From assembly GCA_046296415.1 (NCBI GenBank), contig JBKBLN010000001.1, positions 496,001 through 560,000 on the forward strand: a stretch of DNA of 64,000 nucleotides, written 5' to 3'. A program made the translations under genes and the position numbers. This document shows, piece by piece, positions 25,610-35,137 of the stretch. Under the pieces are notes generated by a model. It saw only the letters and a program-made list of their open reading frames with translations, did not search any database and was not told the DNA's origin. Each line of letters begins with the position of its first letter. Within the stretch, counting starts at the first letter, position 1. The DNA is from CAYNRA01 sp046296415. GTDB taxonomy: Bacteria; Bacteroidota; Bacteroidia; Cytophagales; Spirosomataceae.

Positions 25610-28114
25610 TTATTTTCCACCTGGCCGGCCACCACCGGGGGCTCCACCAGGCATACCACCACCACTTTCTCCACCGCCGCCTTCATCACCCGACTTCAAG
25701 TCGTTGTTATTCACTGTTTTTCGGCGTTTGAACAATCCGGATTGTCCGGTGGCATCCATTTTTCCAAATCGATATTGGAAGTCGATTCGGATCGATTGCC
25801 GGTATATATTCCGTACGTTTTCCTGATTGAACGAGAAGGAAGGGTTGCTGGTATCGTTAAACGTCGACTCGATTACAATAGCCCGGGTAAATGGATTTTC
25901 AATCCCTAAACCAAAGCTACCTTTTTTATTGGCAAGATCTTTCTTGACAGACAAGCTATGAAAGTTGAAGGCTCCTCGCAAACCTTGCAATTCAATACTC
26001 GGTGTGCGGTAGAATCCGAAAAATTGAGCGCCCCATCCTTTTTTAAAGGTGTACGAAGCGTTTCCGTTGTAGCTGAAATTCCATCCCGCATTGTTGATGA
26101 TGCGGTTGTCCAAATAAACATAAAAGGCATTTACTCCGCCACCAAGTCGTAAATTTTTAGTGGGTTGCAAGGAGGTGGAGACGTTGATCCCGTAACTTTG
26201 ATTCAGTCCAATGTTATCAAAAGTGGTCTCGGTGATGTCTTCATTTCCAATCCGACGGATGTTCCGGACGGAGGTGATGCTATTGTCGGTACTGCGATTG
26301 AAAATCGAGATATTAATGGAATTGGCTTTAATGAACGTACTGTAGGTCAACTCAAACTGGTCCACCAATTCGGGAGCCAAGACTGGATTACCGAACGAAA
26401 CATCGTTGGCATTAGAAAAGTTAACGAATGGATTCAAGAACCGAATGGAAGGGCGCTCGATTCGCTGACTAAAGCTAAGACGAAATTTATGTGCTTTCCC
26501 AACGGCTTTGGAAACGTTAATATTGGGCAAGAAATTGTTGTAATCAGGAATATCGGCATTGGGTACATCTTTGAAGTCGGCCCCAATGATGGTACGCTCC
26601 AATCGGCCACCTGCTTGAAGTCCCCAACGATTGGGAAGCTCAAATGTAAAGGCAGAATACAAGGAAAGAACATCTTGGCTGTAATCCAGGAAATTGGCCC
26701 TAGCCGGTACGTCAACGTACTGTTGAGTGGCTTGATTGAATAAAGAGAATGTCCCATCCGAGGTGACATTACGCAAAATGGCCTTGGCACCCACCTCCCA
26801 TTTGACCTTATTCCACGGTTGGGTATAGTCCAGCTGCAAAGTGGACTCTTGATCGACCCCAGAGTTTCGGCTCAGCTCAGAGGGTAAGCCGTTCCGAAGC
26901 GCATCAAAGTTTTCGCGGCGATTGTTGGAGCTGATTTGCGCTAAAATGCTTAATTCTTGGTCTGGTTTACTATATTTTTTCGTGTAGGTTAAGTCAGCAT
27001 TGTACGTCATGTTAATGCGGTATTGATCAATGAACCGGGTAAATTCACTGGTAATATCTTGGTTAGCATTTCGTAGGGTAGTGGCTTGTGATCCAATGGA
27101 CCCATTGTTACCTTGGTTGATTCGAAAACCCACGGTGAGGGAATTTTTATCGTTGAAATCGTAATCAAAGGTAGCTTGGTAGTTACCTGAATTCCGGAAG
27201 GAGCGGTTATCGTCGGTTTGGTATAAGTACGTTGGGACATCGCCCACAAAACTTGTACGGTCGGTAAATCCATCGTTTCGTACATTATACGAGAATCGAC
27301 CACCCCCGTTGAGGGACAATCCCCATTTATTATTTCGAAGGTTCACGTTACCAAAACCAAAAGAGCCCAATACGCCTATGCCACCGGAAACAAATCCGGT
27401 TACCCCCGACAATCGATTCTTTTTGGTGATGATGTTGATTATGCCGGCTGTTCCTTCTGCATCATATTTTGCACCGGGGGAGGTGATCACCTCTACACTC
27501 TTGATTTGATCGGACGGAATTTGCTGTAAAGCATCGGCCACACTGGCAGCAAAAATGGAGGAGGGCTTTCCATCAATTAACACCCGGACATTCTGACTTC
27601 CTCGTAAACTCACGTTCCCATCGATATCCACAGCCAACATGGGTACTTTTCGAAGGACATCTTCGGCACTTCCACCTCGGTTGGTTAGGTCTTTGTCGGC
27701 ATTGTAAACCAATTTATCGATACGATCTTCGATGAGGGAAGCTTGGCCCGTGACGGTCACCTCTTGAAGTTGCATTCCCTCACCTGTTAGTTTGACATTT
27801 CCAAGGTCCCAGGTGGATCCCGATCCTGTGTATTTAAGGCCATTCAGATTCATGGCTTTATATCCAACATAAGAAACCACCAGTCGATAGGTATTGGTGC
27901 GATTGACATTTTTAAAACTAAATTGCCCCTTTTCATCCGTTAGTGTTCCATCAACCGGTTTATTATCAATCCATAAGCCGACGGCTGCAAATTCAACCGG
28001 TTGTTGGCTAACTGAATCGACGATGACCCCTTTTATTTCGATCGGGGCAGTTTGTCCCATAACCGAGAAAGTTATGCCAAACACTATCAGGAAAGTACTC
28101 GTTAAAAAACGCAT
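25610..28114 (-). CDS. Outer-membrane beta-barrel protein with carboxypeptidase-like regulatory domain and plug
   Basis: The 834-residue protein has a signal peptide (1-20), an N-terminal CarboxypepD_reg-like sandwich (about 25-115), a TonB-type plug (about 130-235, with DVLRKVPMLAVDIDGNVSLRGSQNVRVLIDG) and a large beta-barrel of the OMP_b-brl_3 type. The C-terminus is a Gly/Pro-rich tail of repeated GG and GGP units, unusual for a barrel. It stands as a single gene with no SusD partner, so a polysaccharide-uptake role is not supported; the ligand is unknown. Family members are TonB-dependent receptor relatives in the outer membrane. Confidence 0.82.
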   Translation of the reverse strand: MRFLTSTFLIVFGITFSVMGQTAPIEIKGVIVDSVSQQPVEFAAVGLWIDNKPVDGTLTDEKGQFSFKNVNRTNTYRLVVSYVGYKAMNLNGLKYTGSGSTWDLGNVKLTGEGMQLQEVTVTGQASLIEDRIDKLVYNADKDLTNRGGSAEDVLRKVPMLAVDIDGNVSLRGSQNVRVLIDGKPSSIFAASVADALQQIPSDQIKSVEVITSPGAKYDAEGTAGIINIITKKNRLSGVTGFVSGGIGVLGSFGFGNVNLRNNKWGLSLNGGGRFSYNVRNDGFTDRTSFVGDVPTYLYQTDDNRSFRNSGNYQATFDYDFNDKNSLTVGFRINQGNNGSIGSQATTLRNANQDITSEFTRFIDQYRINMTYNADLTYTKKYSKPDQELSILAQISSNNRRENFDALRNGLPSELSRNSGVDQESTLQLDYTQPWNKVKWEVGAKAILRNVTSDGTFSLFNQATQQYVDVPARANFLDYSQDVLSLYSAFTFELPNRWGLQAGGRLERTIIGADFKDVPNADIPDYNNFLPNINVSKAVGKAHKFRLSFSQRIERPSIRFLNPFVNFSNANDVSFGNPVLAPELVDQFELTYSTFIKANSINISIFNRSTDNSITSVRNIRRIGNEDITETTFDNIGLNQSYGINVSTSLQPTKNLRLGGGVNAFYVYLDNRIINNAGWNFSYNGNASYTFKKGWGAQFFGFYRTPSIELQGLRGAFNFHSLSVKKDLANKKGSFGLGIENPFTRAIVIESTFNDTSNPSFSFNQENVRNIYRQSIRIDFQYRFGKMDATGQSGLFKRRKTVNNNDLKSGDEGGGGESGGGMPGGAPGGGRPGGK

Positions 28115-28242
28115 AAGCTAAATAGGATAAAAGTCAGTGGGAGATGTGTACGGAGGTATGACATCATTTATCCTAAAAAGGTTACTTGGTCAGCAAAGAA
28201 TGAAGCTAAAAGGCGATCAAGTCAATGGTTGTATCGACGAAC

Positions 28243-29697
28243 TTAATAGCCAAGCCACTGGCTGACCCACTGGGGAGCAAAGAAAAGGCCCATGACCAAT
28301 AATGTGAGAACCAGACAAAATGCTTGGGCAAGTTGTAGGGAAGAGGGTAAAGACTTATCGGCATTTTCTTTTTCAGAAACCAATAAGAAATAAGGAATCT
28401 TGAGGTAATAAAAAAGGGAAACTACGGCATTGAGTAACCCAACCAATACCAACACGAGGAAGCTTTTGTCTTGCGTAACAACATACTCGTTCCAAAGTGC
28501 CGAGAATACAACTAATTTTCCGGTAAAACCAACTGTTGGGGGAAGACCAACCAAAGCCACCGCAATCATAACAGCTAAAAAACCAAGCAGTTTTTGATGT
28601 GCTCCAAGCCCTTGTATTGCGTCCAGTTGATATGAGTTTTGGTACCGCGCCATGATATCGATCAACACAAAGGCAGCAATTGAAATAATTCCATAGGTGA
28701 AAACATAGAATTGTAGAGCTTGAAAAGCCGCCTCCGACTGCCGTGCCGTCAAAGCTACCAAAATAAATCCTGACTGGGCAATGGCTGAATACCCCAATAA
28801 GCGTTTGGTATTTTGTTGGGCCAGTGCCGAGAAGTTCCCAATCAACCAAGATAGCAAGACGATCGCACCCAGTAAGATAGGAATCGGGCCATTGACGATC
28901 GAGACAATGCGATGCAAAACAAGAATGGAACTGAGTTTAGGTAAGATTGCTAGAAAAGAAACCACGGGTGTAGGAGCAGCTTCATAGACATCGGGTGTGT
29001 AGGTATGGAAGGGTACGGCCGAAAGTTTAAAAAATAGGCCAGCTAAAGCCATAAAAAAGGCTACTTGACCAACCCAGTCGGGATTCGGTACGGCTGCCAG
29101 CCCTTGAGCAAGCGCATCAAAGGTTAGTTGGCCTGTCAGACCATATAAAAACGAGATACCAAAGAGCATAATAGCAGAGCTCAGGGTCCCTACCAAGACA
29201 TATTTAATGGCTGCCTCAACCTGTTGTTTTTGTCTGAATAAAGCGACCAATAGATAGGAAGTGATGGAAACGAATTCCAACGTCACATAAAGAGAAAGCC
29301 AGTGGTTGGCCATTGTCAATAAGAACAATCCGGTTAAGGCACCCAAATACAAAACAAAAAATTCACCTACTAACGCATAGCGCATGACATAAAGGTGAAC
29401 TAAAATGGCCAATGCCCCCAAAACGAGTGCTTTTTTGAAAACCAGTACGGAGGGCTCCCAGACGAAAAGGCCCTGAAAAAAAACGACTTTTTCAGGACTT
29501 TTTAAATAATCAAGCCAAATATAAAGCCCTATCAAAAGCAGACTTGTCAGAAGAATAAGAAAAGGTTGCTCTTTTTTCTCCATCCAGCCAGACCGCGACA
29601 CGATCAGCAATGTGTACACACAAATAGCCACAAATAGCGCCCATTCAGTTTGGAAATAGGGTAAACTCCGGATGATATGATCTAGTATGGCTTGCAT
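28243..29697 (-). CDS. nuoN: NADH-quinone oxidoreductase subunit N
   Basis: This is a proton-pumping membrane subunit of complex I. The 484-residue protein has about 14 membrane segments and the antiporter-like core with SAVPFHTYTPDVYEAAPTPVV (the conserved lysine and proline-rich helix) and KRLLGYSAIAQSGFILVAL. The length and motifs match NuoN and not the related hydrogenase or Mrp subunits. It is the last gene of an L-M-N cluster, 6 bp after nuoM. Confidence 0.92.
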   Translation of the reverse strand: MQAILDHIIRSLPYFQTEWALFVAICVYTLLIVSRSGWMEKKEQPFLILLTSLLLIGLYIWLDYLKSPEKVVFFQGLFVWEPSVLVFKKALVLGALAILVHLYVMRYALVGEFFVLYLGALTGLFLLTMANHWLSLYVTLEFVSITSYLLVALFRQKQQVEAAIKYVLVGTLSSAIMLFGISFLYGLTGQLTFDALAQGLAAVPNPDWVGQVAFFMALAGLFFKLSAVPFHTYTPDVYEAAPTPVVSFLAILPKLSSILVLHRIVSIVNGPIPILLGAIVLLSWLIGNFSALAQQNTKRLLGYSAIAQSGFILVALTARQSEAAFQALQFYVFTYGIISIAAFVLIDIMARYQNSYQLDAIQGLGAHQKLLGFLAVMIAVALVGLPPTVGFTGKLVVFSALWNEYVVTQDKSFLVLVLVGLLNAVVSLFYYLKIPYFLLVSEKENADKSLPSSLQLAQAFCLVLTLLVMGLFFAPQWVSQWLGY

Positions 29698-29703
29698 AAC
29701 ACA

Positions 29704-31284
29704 TTAAAATTTAAGCAGGAGGGCTTGAACGGTCGTTTGAGTAAACTCCAATAGAAAAGCAGGGTACACACCGAAAACAAGAGCGGCCACGGCGAGTGGG
29801 TACAGCATCAATTTTTCACGCCAAGTTAGGTCGGGTAAATCGGCGGTGATGGATTCGGCCACCCGAAACTCCCCCATGAACATGCGTTGGAGTGTCCATA
29901 AGAAATAAACCGCCGCTAGAATAATCCCTAAAGAGGAAGCAATGGCCCACCAAAAGGAAAACAAGGGGGTGTTGAATGCACCAAGAAGCACAAAAAATTC
30001 CCCAATAAATCCGGAAAACAATGGCAAACCCAGAGAGGCGAAAAAGGCAACAGCCACCATCGAAGTAAAGACAGGCATCTGCTGGGCTAAACCCCGGTAG
30101 TGAGCAATTTGTCGGTCGTGGGTTCGATCATACAATACCCCTACAACCAAAAAGAGCATGGCGGATAATATTCCATGACTAAACATTTGGTAGATCGCTC
30201 CCTGGACTCCCTCGGAATTAAGTGAGGCAAATCCCAAAAAGACAAAACCCATGTGAGAAATGGAAGAATAGGCAATTAGTTTTTTCAGATCGGTTTGCGC
30301 CAAGGCATTGAATGCCCCGTATAAAATAGAGAGTACGCCGGCCCCCATGACCCAGTAGGTAAATTGATAGGCGGCCTCTGGCAAAAATTCATACCCTGTT
30401 CGTAGCAATCCATACCCTCCAACTTTTAAAAGGATTCCCGCCAACACAACCGATACCGGTGTGGGTGCCTCCACGTGGGCATCGGGTAACCAGGTGTGAA
30501 GTGGTACCATCGGTAGTTTGATTCCAAAGCCCACAAATAATAAAAGAAATACAAACGTTCGGGGTGCCAATCCCCAAATGGTTTCAGTTTGATTGATCGA
30601 TAGGAGTGAATCCGATAAAAAGTTGCCAGAATCTTTTAACGTCCGAAAGTCGAAGGTATGGACTATTTCTTTGATTCCACTGCTGGCATACAGGGGATCG
30701 CTGGAAGAAAGTCCGAAGATAATCATGGCGACCAGAATGAAAATAGATCCTACCAATGTGTACAAGAAAAACTTGATGGATGCATACGTCCGGTTTTCAC
30801 CTCCCCAAATAGCGATCAAGAAGTACATGGGGAGCAGCATGAATTCAAAAAAGAGGAAGAATAAAAAGAAGTCAATCGCTAGGAAACAGCCCATTATTGA
30901 AGCTGCCAATACCAAGAAAAGAAAGTAATACATGCGCTCTTTCTTCTGGATAGAGAAAGAGGAGATAACCCCGATCAGTAAGACTCCACTAGCCAAAAGG
31001 ACCATTGGAAAATTAAGGCCATCCATACCGAGGGCATACTTGATAAGCAAGGATTCCGAGGAGGAAAGTGTGAGGAAAATCCATGGATACTCCTCTACCC
31101 ATTGGTAAGTCGAAACTTGGGGGTCAAAACCGGTGTAGAGATTCACCAAGCTCAAAAAATTAAGGGCAAGGGCAATGACAGAAATCCACTTGAAAGACTT
31201 CTGGTAGGTCTTGGGTAATAAAATAATCAAAAATGCAGCCAATAACGGCAAGGCAATTAATAGGGATAGCGTGTAGGTATTCAT
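29704..31284 (-). CDS. nuoM: NADH-quinone oxidoreductase subunit M
   Basis: This is the NuoM antiporter-like subunit, 526 residues with about 14 membrane helices. The landmarks are FGIKLPMVPLHTWLPDAHVEAPTPVSVVLAGILLKVGGYGLLR and DLKKLIAYSSISHMGFVFLG, which carry the conserved lysine and histidine of the proton channel. It lies between nuoL (12 bp upstream) and nuoN (6 bp downstream). Confidence 0.94.
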   Translation of the reverse strand: MNTYTLSLLIALPLLAAFLIILLPKTYQKSFKWISVIALALNFLSLVNLYTGFDPQVSTYQWVEEYPWIFLTLSSSESLLIKYALGMDGLNFPMVLLASGVLLIGVISSFSIQKKERMYYFLFLVLAASIMGCFLAIDFFLFFLFFEFMLLPMYFLIAIWGGENRTYASIKFFLYTLVGSIFILVAMIIFGLSSSDPLYASSGIKEIVHTFDFRTLKDSGNFLSDSLLSINQTETIWGLAPRTFVFLLLFVGFGIKLPMVPLHTWLPDAHVEAPTPVSVVLAGILLKVGGYGLLRTGYEFLPEAAYQFTYWVMGAGVLSILYGAFNALAQTDLKKLIAYSSISHMGFVFLGFASLNSEGVQGAIYQMFSHGILSAMLFLVVGVLYDRTHDRQIAHYRGLAQQMPVFTSMVAVAFFASLGLPLFSGFIGEFFVLLGAFNTPLFSFWWAIASSLGIILAAVYFLWTLQRMFMGEFRVAESITADLPDLTWREKLMLYPLAVAALVFGVYPAFLLEFTQTTVQALLLKF

Positions 31285-31296
31285 ATTGTACGTGCT

Positions 31297-33390
31297 TTAA
31301 ACCAAAACCAATAGACCCAGTAAGGCTAAAATTAGCAAAATCATGGCGGCAAAGTAGGCCTGAATTTGTCCACCTTGTATTTGCCTTGTGTAGGAGCCGA
31401 TCCATTGGGCACTTTGATACAAGACTCGGATCATCCCGTCCACTACCCAGTGCTCGATCCACGCCATGGCTGTGCCAAAATGAAGAATAAATTGACTGAA
31501 TTGATGTAAAAAACCATCGAGGGCCTTGGTATCAATCCAGCGAAAGATCCTAATGCCTCCATCGGGTTGCCAATGTGGTTCTTCATCCTCCAAACCCTTT
31601 GTCCAAGCGACCAACCGAAGCCAAGGATTAATCCAGAGAATGGACCAAAGTCGATCCCAATAAAAATGTTCTCTTAGAAGTCGATGTAGAAAGGAATCGG
31701 GTGGGTTTTGAGCTAATTTCTTGGATACTTCATAGCCAATCAATGCACTTAAAATACTGACTCCCCCCGCCAATAGCGCTAGGTAGGGGTGGGTGAGTTC
31801 ATGGATCGGAAAATAGGTAAAAAACCAACTGGACTCGGGGTGAATGGGCGAAGTTGAGAAAAAGAAAAAGAAGGAGCCCAAGGCCAATATACCCACTGTA
31901 AAATCCTGTATTCCCATTTTTCGCATCCGCTGTAACCACGATTCATCATCGTCTAAGAACTCATCTGCTTTTTGTGAGGCCAATAGTAAGTCAATTCGGC
32001 CCATCACTCCGGAGGTGGTTCGGCGAAACAAATGATAAATGTCTGTTCGTAAACTCTGATTGGTTCGATTTAAAAAAATCAAGTATACCTGCCGGGCAGA
32101 ATAATAGGCGGTCAGGGAAGATACCAGTAGAAAGAGGCCAGGTAACGAGAGATACAAGGGATCATTTTCTTGTTTGGCCCAATCATACAAGGCTAGAAGG
32201 AGTGTATCTTTGGAAAGAAAACCAGCGGTGAGGGGCAGTCCAGCTAGGCCCGCGGCGCAAATTCCAAAAAATAAAAACAGGTTAGGCCTCTTGCTCAGCA
32301 AACCTCCCATTTTTCGCATATCTTGATGATGAAAATGGTGGATTATTTGTCCGGCGGCCAGGAATAATCCCGCCTTAAAGAAAGCGTGAGTAACCATGTG
32401 GAAGAGCGCCGCTGCGGTATGACCAGTACCAATACCCACGAGCATTAAGCCCAGTTGAGAAATGGTGGAATAGGCCAAGACTTTTTTCACTTCCCATTGA
32501 ACAGTAGCCGTGAGCGCAGCGATTAAAGCTGTGAATAGACCGATCAGAATAGCCAAAAACTGGATCAGGGGAGTAAGTAGAAAGTCGACACGTGCCAATA
32601 AAAAGATACCCGCCACCACCATCGTAGCTGCGTGGATCAACGCCGATGCGGGTGTTGGACCCTCCATGGCATCTGGAAGCCAAGTCTGAAGCGGAAATTG
32701 GGCTGACTTCCCGATGGCTGCCCATAAAAAACAAAACCCAATCCCTTGTTGGACGATGGGGGATACTTCGTTTTCCGGATTGGTCCACCAAGATTCCAAA
32801 CTTTCGTATTGCCAAGTACCGGTTAGGCCGAATACCCAAAATATGCCCACCAAGAAACCGATGTCCCCGATTCGGTTAATCAAAAAGGCTTTCAAGGCAG
32901 CTTGATTCGCGCTCGGGCGGTGGTACCAAAAACCAATGAGCAGATACGAAGCTAAGCCCACCAACTCCCAAAACAGGAAGGTTTGCCATAAATTTCCGGA
33001 GGTGACAATGCCCAACATCGCTGCCAAAAAAAGATTCAGGTACACAAAAAATCGAATGTAACTGAGTTCTCCCTTCATGTAGGCATAGGAGTAGATTTGA
33101 ACCAGTAAACCAATGAATTGGACGATAAAAAGCATTGCCAACGTAAGGGGATTGATCCAAATGTCCAATGTGATTTGATGTTGACCAACACTAAACCAAG
33201 GAACTGAGGTTAGGGTAGGGCCATCGTACCGTGCCATTATTTCGAGGGTGAAGAGTAATCCCAAGAAATTGATGAAAATCGAAACCATACCCGCCAATGA
33301 GTCATCTATTTTCTTTCGAAAAAGAAACAAGATTCCTGCCGAAAAAAGGTAAAAGATGAACGCGTAGACAATGGTTTGGTCTGTCAACAT
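31297..33390 (-). CDS. nuoL: NADH-quinone oxidoreductase subunit L
   Basis: NuoL is the distal proton-pumping subunit of complex I. The 697-residue protein is somewhat longer than many NuoL proteins, with an extra cytoplasmic-type loop of about 60 residues (around 415-475, rich in Arg and Asp) before the C-terminal helices. Core motifs are FWELVGLASYLLIGFWY, GKSAQFPLQTWLPDAMEGPTPASALIHAATMVVAG and VKKVLAYSTISQLGLMLVG. The C-terminal part contains the lateral helix region. It begins the nuoLMN cluster; nuoA-K are not in this window. Confidence 0.93.
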   Translation of the reverse strand: MLTDQTIVYAFIFYLFSAGILFLFRKKIDDSLAGMVSIFINFLGLLFTLEIMARYDGPTLTSVPWFSVGQHQITLDIWINPLTLAMLFIVQFIGLLVQIYSYAYMKGELSYIRFFVYLNLFLAAMLGIVTSGNLWQTFLFWELVGLASYLLIGFWYHRPSANQAALKAFLINRIGDIGFLVGIFWVFGLTGTWQYESLESWWTNPENEVSPIVQQGIGFCFLWAAIGKSAQFPLQTWLPDAMEGPTPASALIHAATMVVAGIFLLARVDFLLTPLIQFLAILIGLFTALIAALTATVQWEVKKVLAYSTISQLGLMLVGIGTGHTAAALFHMVTHAFFKAGLFLAAGQIIHHFHHQDMRKMGGLLSKRPNLFLFFGICAAGLAGLPLTAGFLSKDTLLLALYDWAKQENDPLYLSLPGLFLLVSSLTAYYSARQVYLIFLNRTNQSLRTDIYHLFRRTTSGVMGRIDLLLASQKADEFLDDDESWLQRMRKMGIQDFTVGILALGSFFFFFSTSPIHPESSWFFTYFPIHELTHPYLALLAGGVSILSALIGYEVSKKLAQNPPDSFLHRLLREHFYWDRLWSILWINPWLRLVAWTKGLEDEEPHWQPDGGIRIFRWIDTKALDGFLHQFSQFILHFGTAMAWIEHWVVDGMIRVLYQSAQWIGSYTRQIQGGQIQAYFAAMILLILALLGLLVLV

Positions 33391-33442
33391 GAAGGCTTTC
33401 GTTCGTGATTGGAATGCAAAAGTACGATTATCCTAGAGAAAA

Positions 33443-33493
33443 GGAGTCTATAAATCTACAAATTAACTAGAGTGATATACATTTATAGACTCC
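33443..33493 (-). terminator. Large-loop inverted repeat after lhgO
   Basis: GGAGTCTATAAAT (33443-33455) and ATTTATAGACTCC (33481-33493) are perfect 13-bp arms with a 25-base loop. On the minus strand the stem is followed by TTTTCTC, 19 bp downstream of the lhgO stop, so it is probably its terminator. An operator upstream of nuoL is the alternative. Confidence 0.5.
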
Positions 33494-33511
33494 CAACAGT
33501 TCCATCACCGA

Positions 33512-34714
33512 TCAAGCAAGTCGAGTCAATGCTTTTTCGGCGATGGTCACTCCAATCGACAGTGAGGAAGTCGCAGCCGGAGAAGGCGCGTTGACCACAT
33601 TGATCGCCTGGGCGTTTTCGAATATTGCAAAGTCGTCTAATAGTCCGCCAATCCGGTCACAGGCTTGAGCCCGAACACCTGCACCGCCGGGTTTTAGATT
33701 TTTCTCTTGGATTTCGGGGATCAATTCCTGTAAAGCACGGGTAAAGGCTGCTTTCGAGAACGAACGATAAAATTCACCAAGTCCCGTTTTCCAATATTTG
33801 GCCGCTACTTTTTGAAAACCAGGCCAGGCCAATGTCTCACCCAATTCCTTCCAGTTAACCTGGGATTTTTTGTAGGATTCGCGCCCAAAGGCCATGACCG
33901 CATTGGGACCAGCCTCTACGCCACCGTCGATCATTCGGGTGAAATGAACACCCAAAAAAGGGAAGTTAGGGTCTGGAACAGGATAAATCAGATGTTTAAC
34001 CAAATATTCTTTTTCTTTCACTAACTCATAATATTCCCCGCGGAAAGGTGTGATTCGAATATCTAAATCTTCTTTCTCGGTCAGCTGGGCTACTTTATCC
34101 GAATACAAACCCGCACAGTTGATGACCAATTGGGTATCATAACTTCCTCCTGTGGTCACGACCGTTGAATGACGGATCGACTGAGAAACGGAACTCACCC
34201 GTTCATTGAATCGAATGTCCACCCCCAGTTTTGTTAGTTTTTCAGCCAATTTAATACAAACCGTCGCATAATTTACAATCCCCGTTTGAGGTACTCGAAG
34301 GCCAGCCACTCCATGCACATGGGGTTCAATTTCCTTCATCTCCTCTAAGGTCAAGGAGCGTAATCCGTCCAAACCATTTTGTACACCACGCTCATGGAGC
34401 GTTTGAAGCATGGGGATTTGTTCAGGGCGGGTGGCTACCACAATTTTTCCACACTTCTCAAAGGGGATAGACTCTTGTTCACAAAAATCGATAAGCAAAT
34501 GATACCCTCGAATGCAGTTGGTGGCCTTGAGACTTCCGGGTTTATAATACAAACCTGAGTGGATTACCCCACTGTTATGCCCCGTTTGATGGGCTGCTAC
34601 ATGCGATTCCTTCTCCAAGATCGTAATCTGAAGACCAGGCCGTTTTTGAATCATTTGGTACGCTGTTGCCAAGCCCACAATGCCAGCACCCACAATCACT
34701 ACATCATTTGTCAT
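33512..34714 (-). CDS. lhgO: L-2-hydroxyglutarate oxidase
   Basis: LhgO oxidises L-2-hydroxyglutarate to 2-oxoglutarate with FAD, passing electrons to the quinone pool. The 400-residue protein from 34714 opens with the dinucleotide motif VVIVGAGIVGLATAYQM and contains AAHQTGHNSGVIHSGLYY, a signature of this DAO-family subgroup, and a C-terminal GGAGVRAQACD segment. The frame extends upstream to 34792, but those residues precede the FAD motif and overlap the divergent gene. It is a single gene ending 121 bp before nuoL's start. Confidence 0.9.
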   Translation of the reverse strand: MTNDVVIVGAGIVGLATAYQMIQKRPGLQITILEKESHVAAHQTGHNSGVIHSGLYYKPGSLKATNCIRGYHLLIDFCEQESIPFEKCGKIVVATRPEQIPMLQTLHERGVQNGLDGLRSLTLEEMKEIEPHVHGVAGLRVPQTGIVNYATVCIKLAEKLTKLGVDIRFNERVSSVSQSIRHSTVVTTGGSYDTQLVINCAGLYSDKVAQLTEKEDLDIRITPFRGEYYELVKEKEYLVKHLIYPVPDPNFPFLGVHFTRMIDGGVEAGPNAVMAFGRESYKKSQVNWKELGETLAWPGFQKVAAKYWKTGLGEFYRSFSKAAFTRALQELIPEIQEKNLKPGGAGVRAQACDRIGGLLDDFAIFENAQAINVVNAPSPAATSSLSIGVTIAEKALTRLA

Positions 34715-34790
34715 AATTAAGTACCATAAATTTTGGCGATTTGGAATCGCAAACTTAAATTTGTGCAAATTTACAGACCATTCATCGGAC

Positions 34791-35042
34791 ATGAAAAAAA
34801 ATATTTTCTATTTATTTGCATTCTTGTCAATCTCATTGGCATCATGTGATTATCAAGTAAATAATACCATCGACCAACCGGATGCTCGGGAAGGTGATGA
34901 GTGGGTGTATGGCGTGCATCCTGATTCTTCAGCGGCTCAGTTGAAGAATGTATATACTGAAAAGCCAGAACTTGAGAAAAAGGCAGCTGAAATTCGTGAG
35001 AAACTTTTTGGCGCAAACGGTAAATCGGCTGAAGGTGCTTAA
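34791..35042 (+). CDS. Small lipoprotein, hypothetical
   Basis: The 83-residue product begins MKKNIFYLFAFLSISLASC, a lipoprotein signal with the lipobox LASC. The mature part is short, acidic and likely helical (ELEKKAAEIREKLFG). I do not recognise a family. The start at 34791 lies 76 bp from the divergent lhgO start; longer in-frame starts would overlap lhgO. Confidence 0.65.
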   Translation: MKKNIFYLFAFLSISLASCDYQVNNTIDQPDAREGDEWVYGVHPDSSAAQLKNVYTEKPELEKKAAEIREKLFGANGKSAEGA

Positions 35043-35137
35043 TTCTGCCTAATTCAACTTTTTATAAAGAGAGTTTGTCCCCTTTATTGGGCGAATTCTC
35101 TTTTTTTTATTTTAACTCAACTTTCCCCATTTTATAC

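Noticed and set aside
26165..26743. 192-residue plus-strand frame inside the barrel gene
   Set aside because: It is antisense to a well-supported beta-barrel protein and shows no own protein family.
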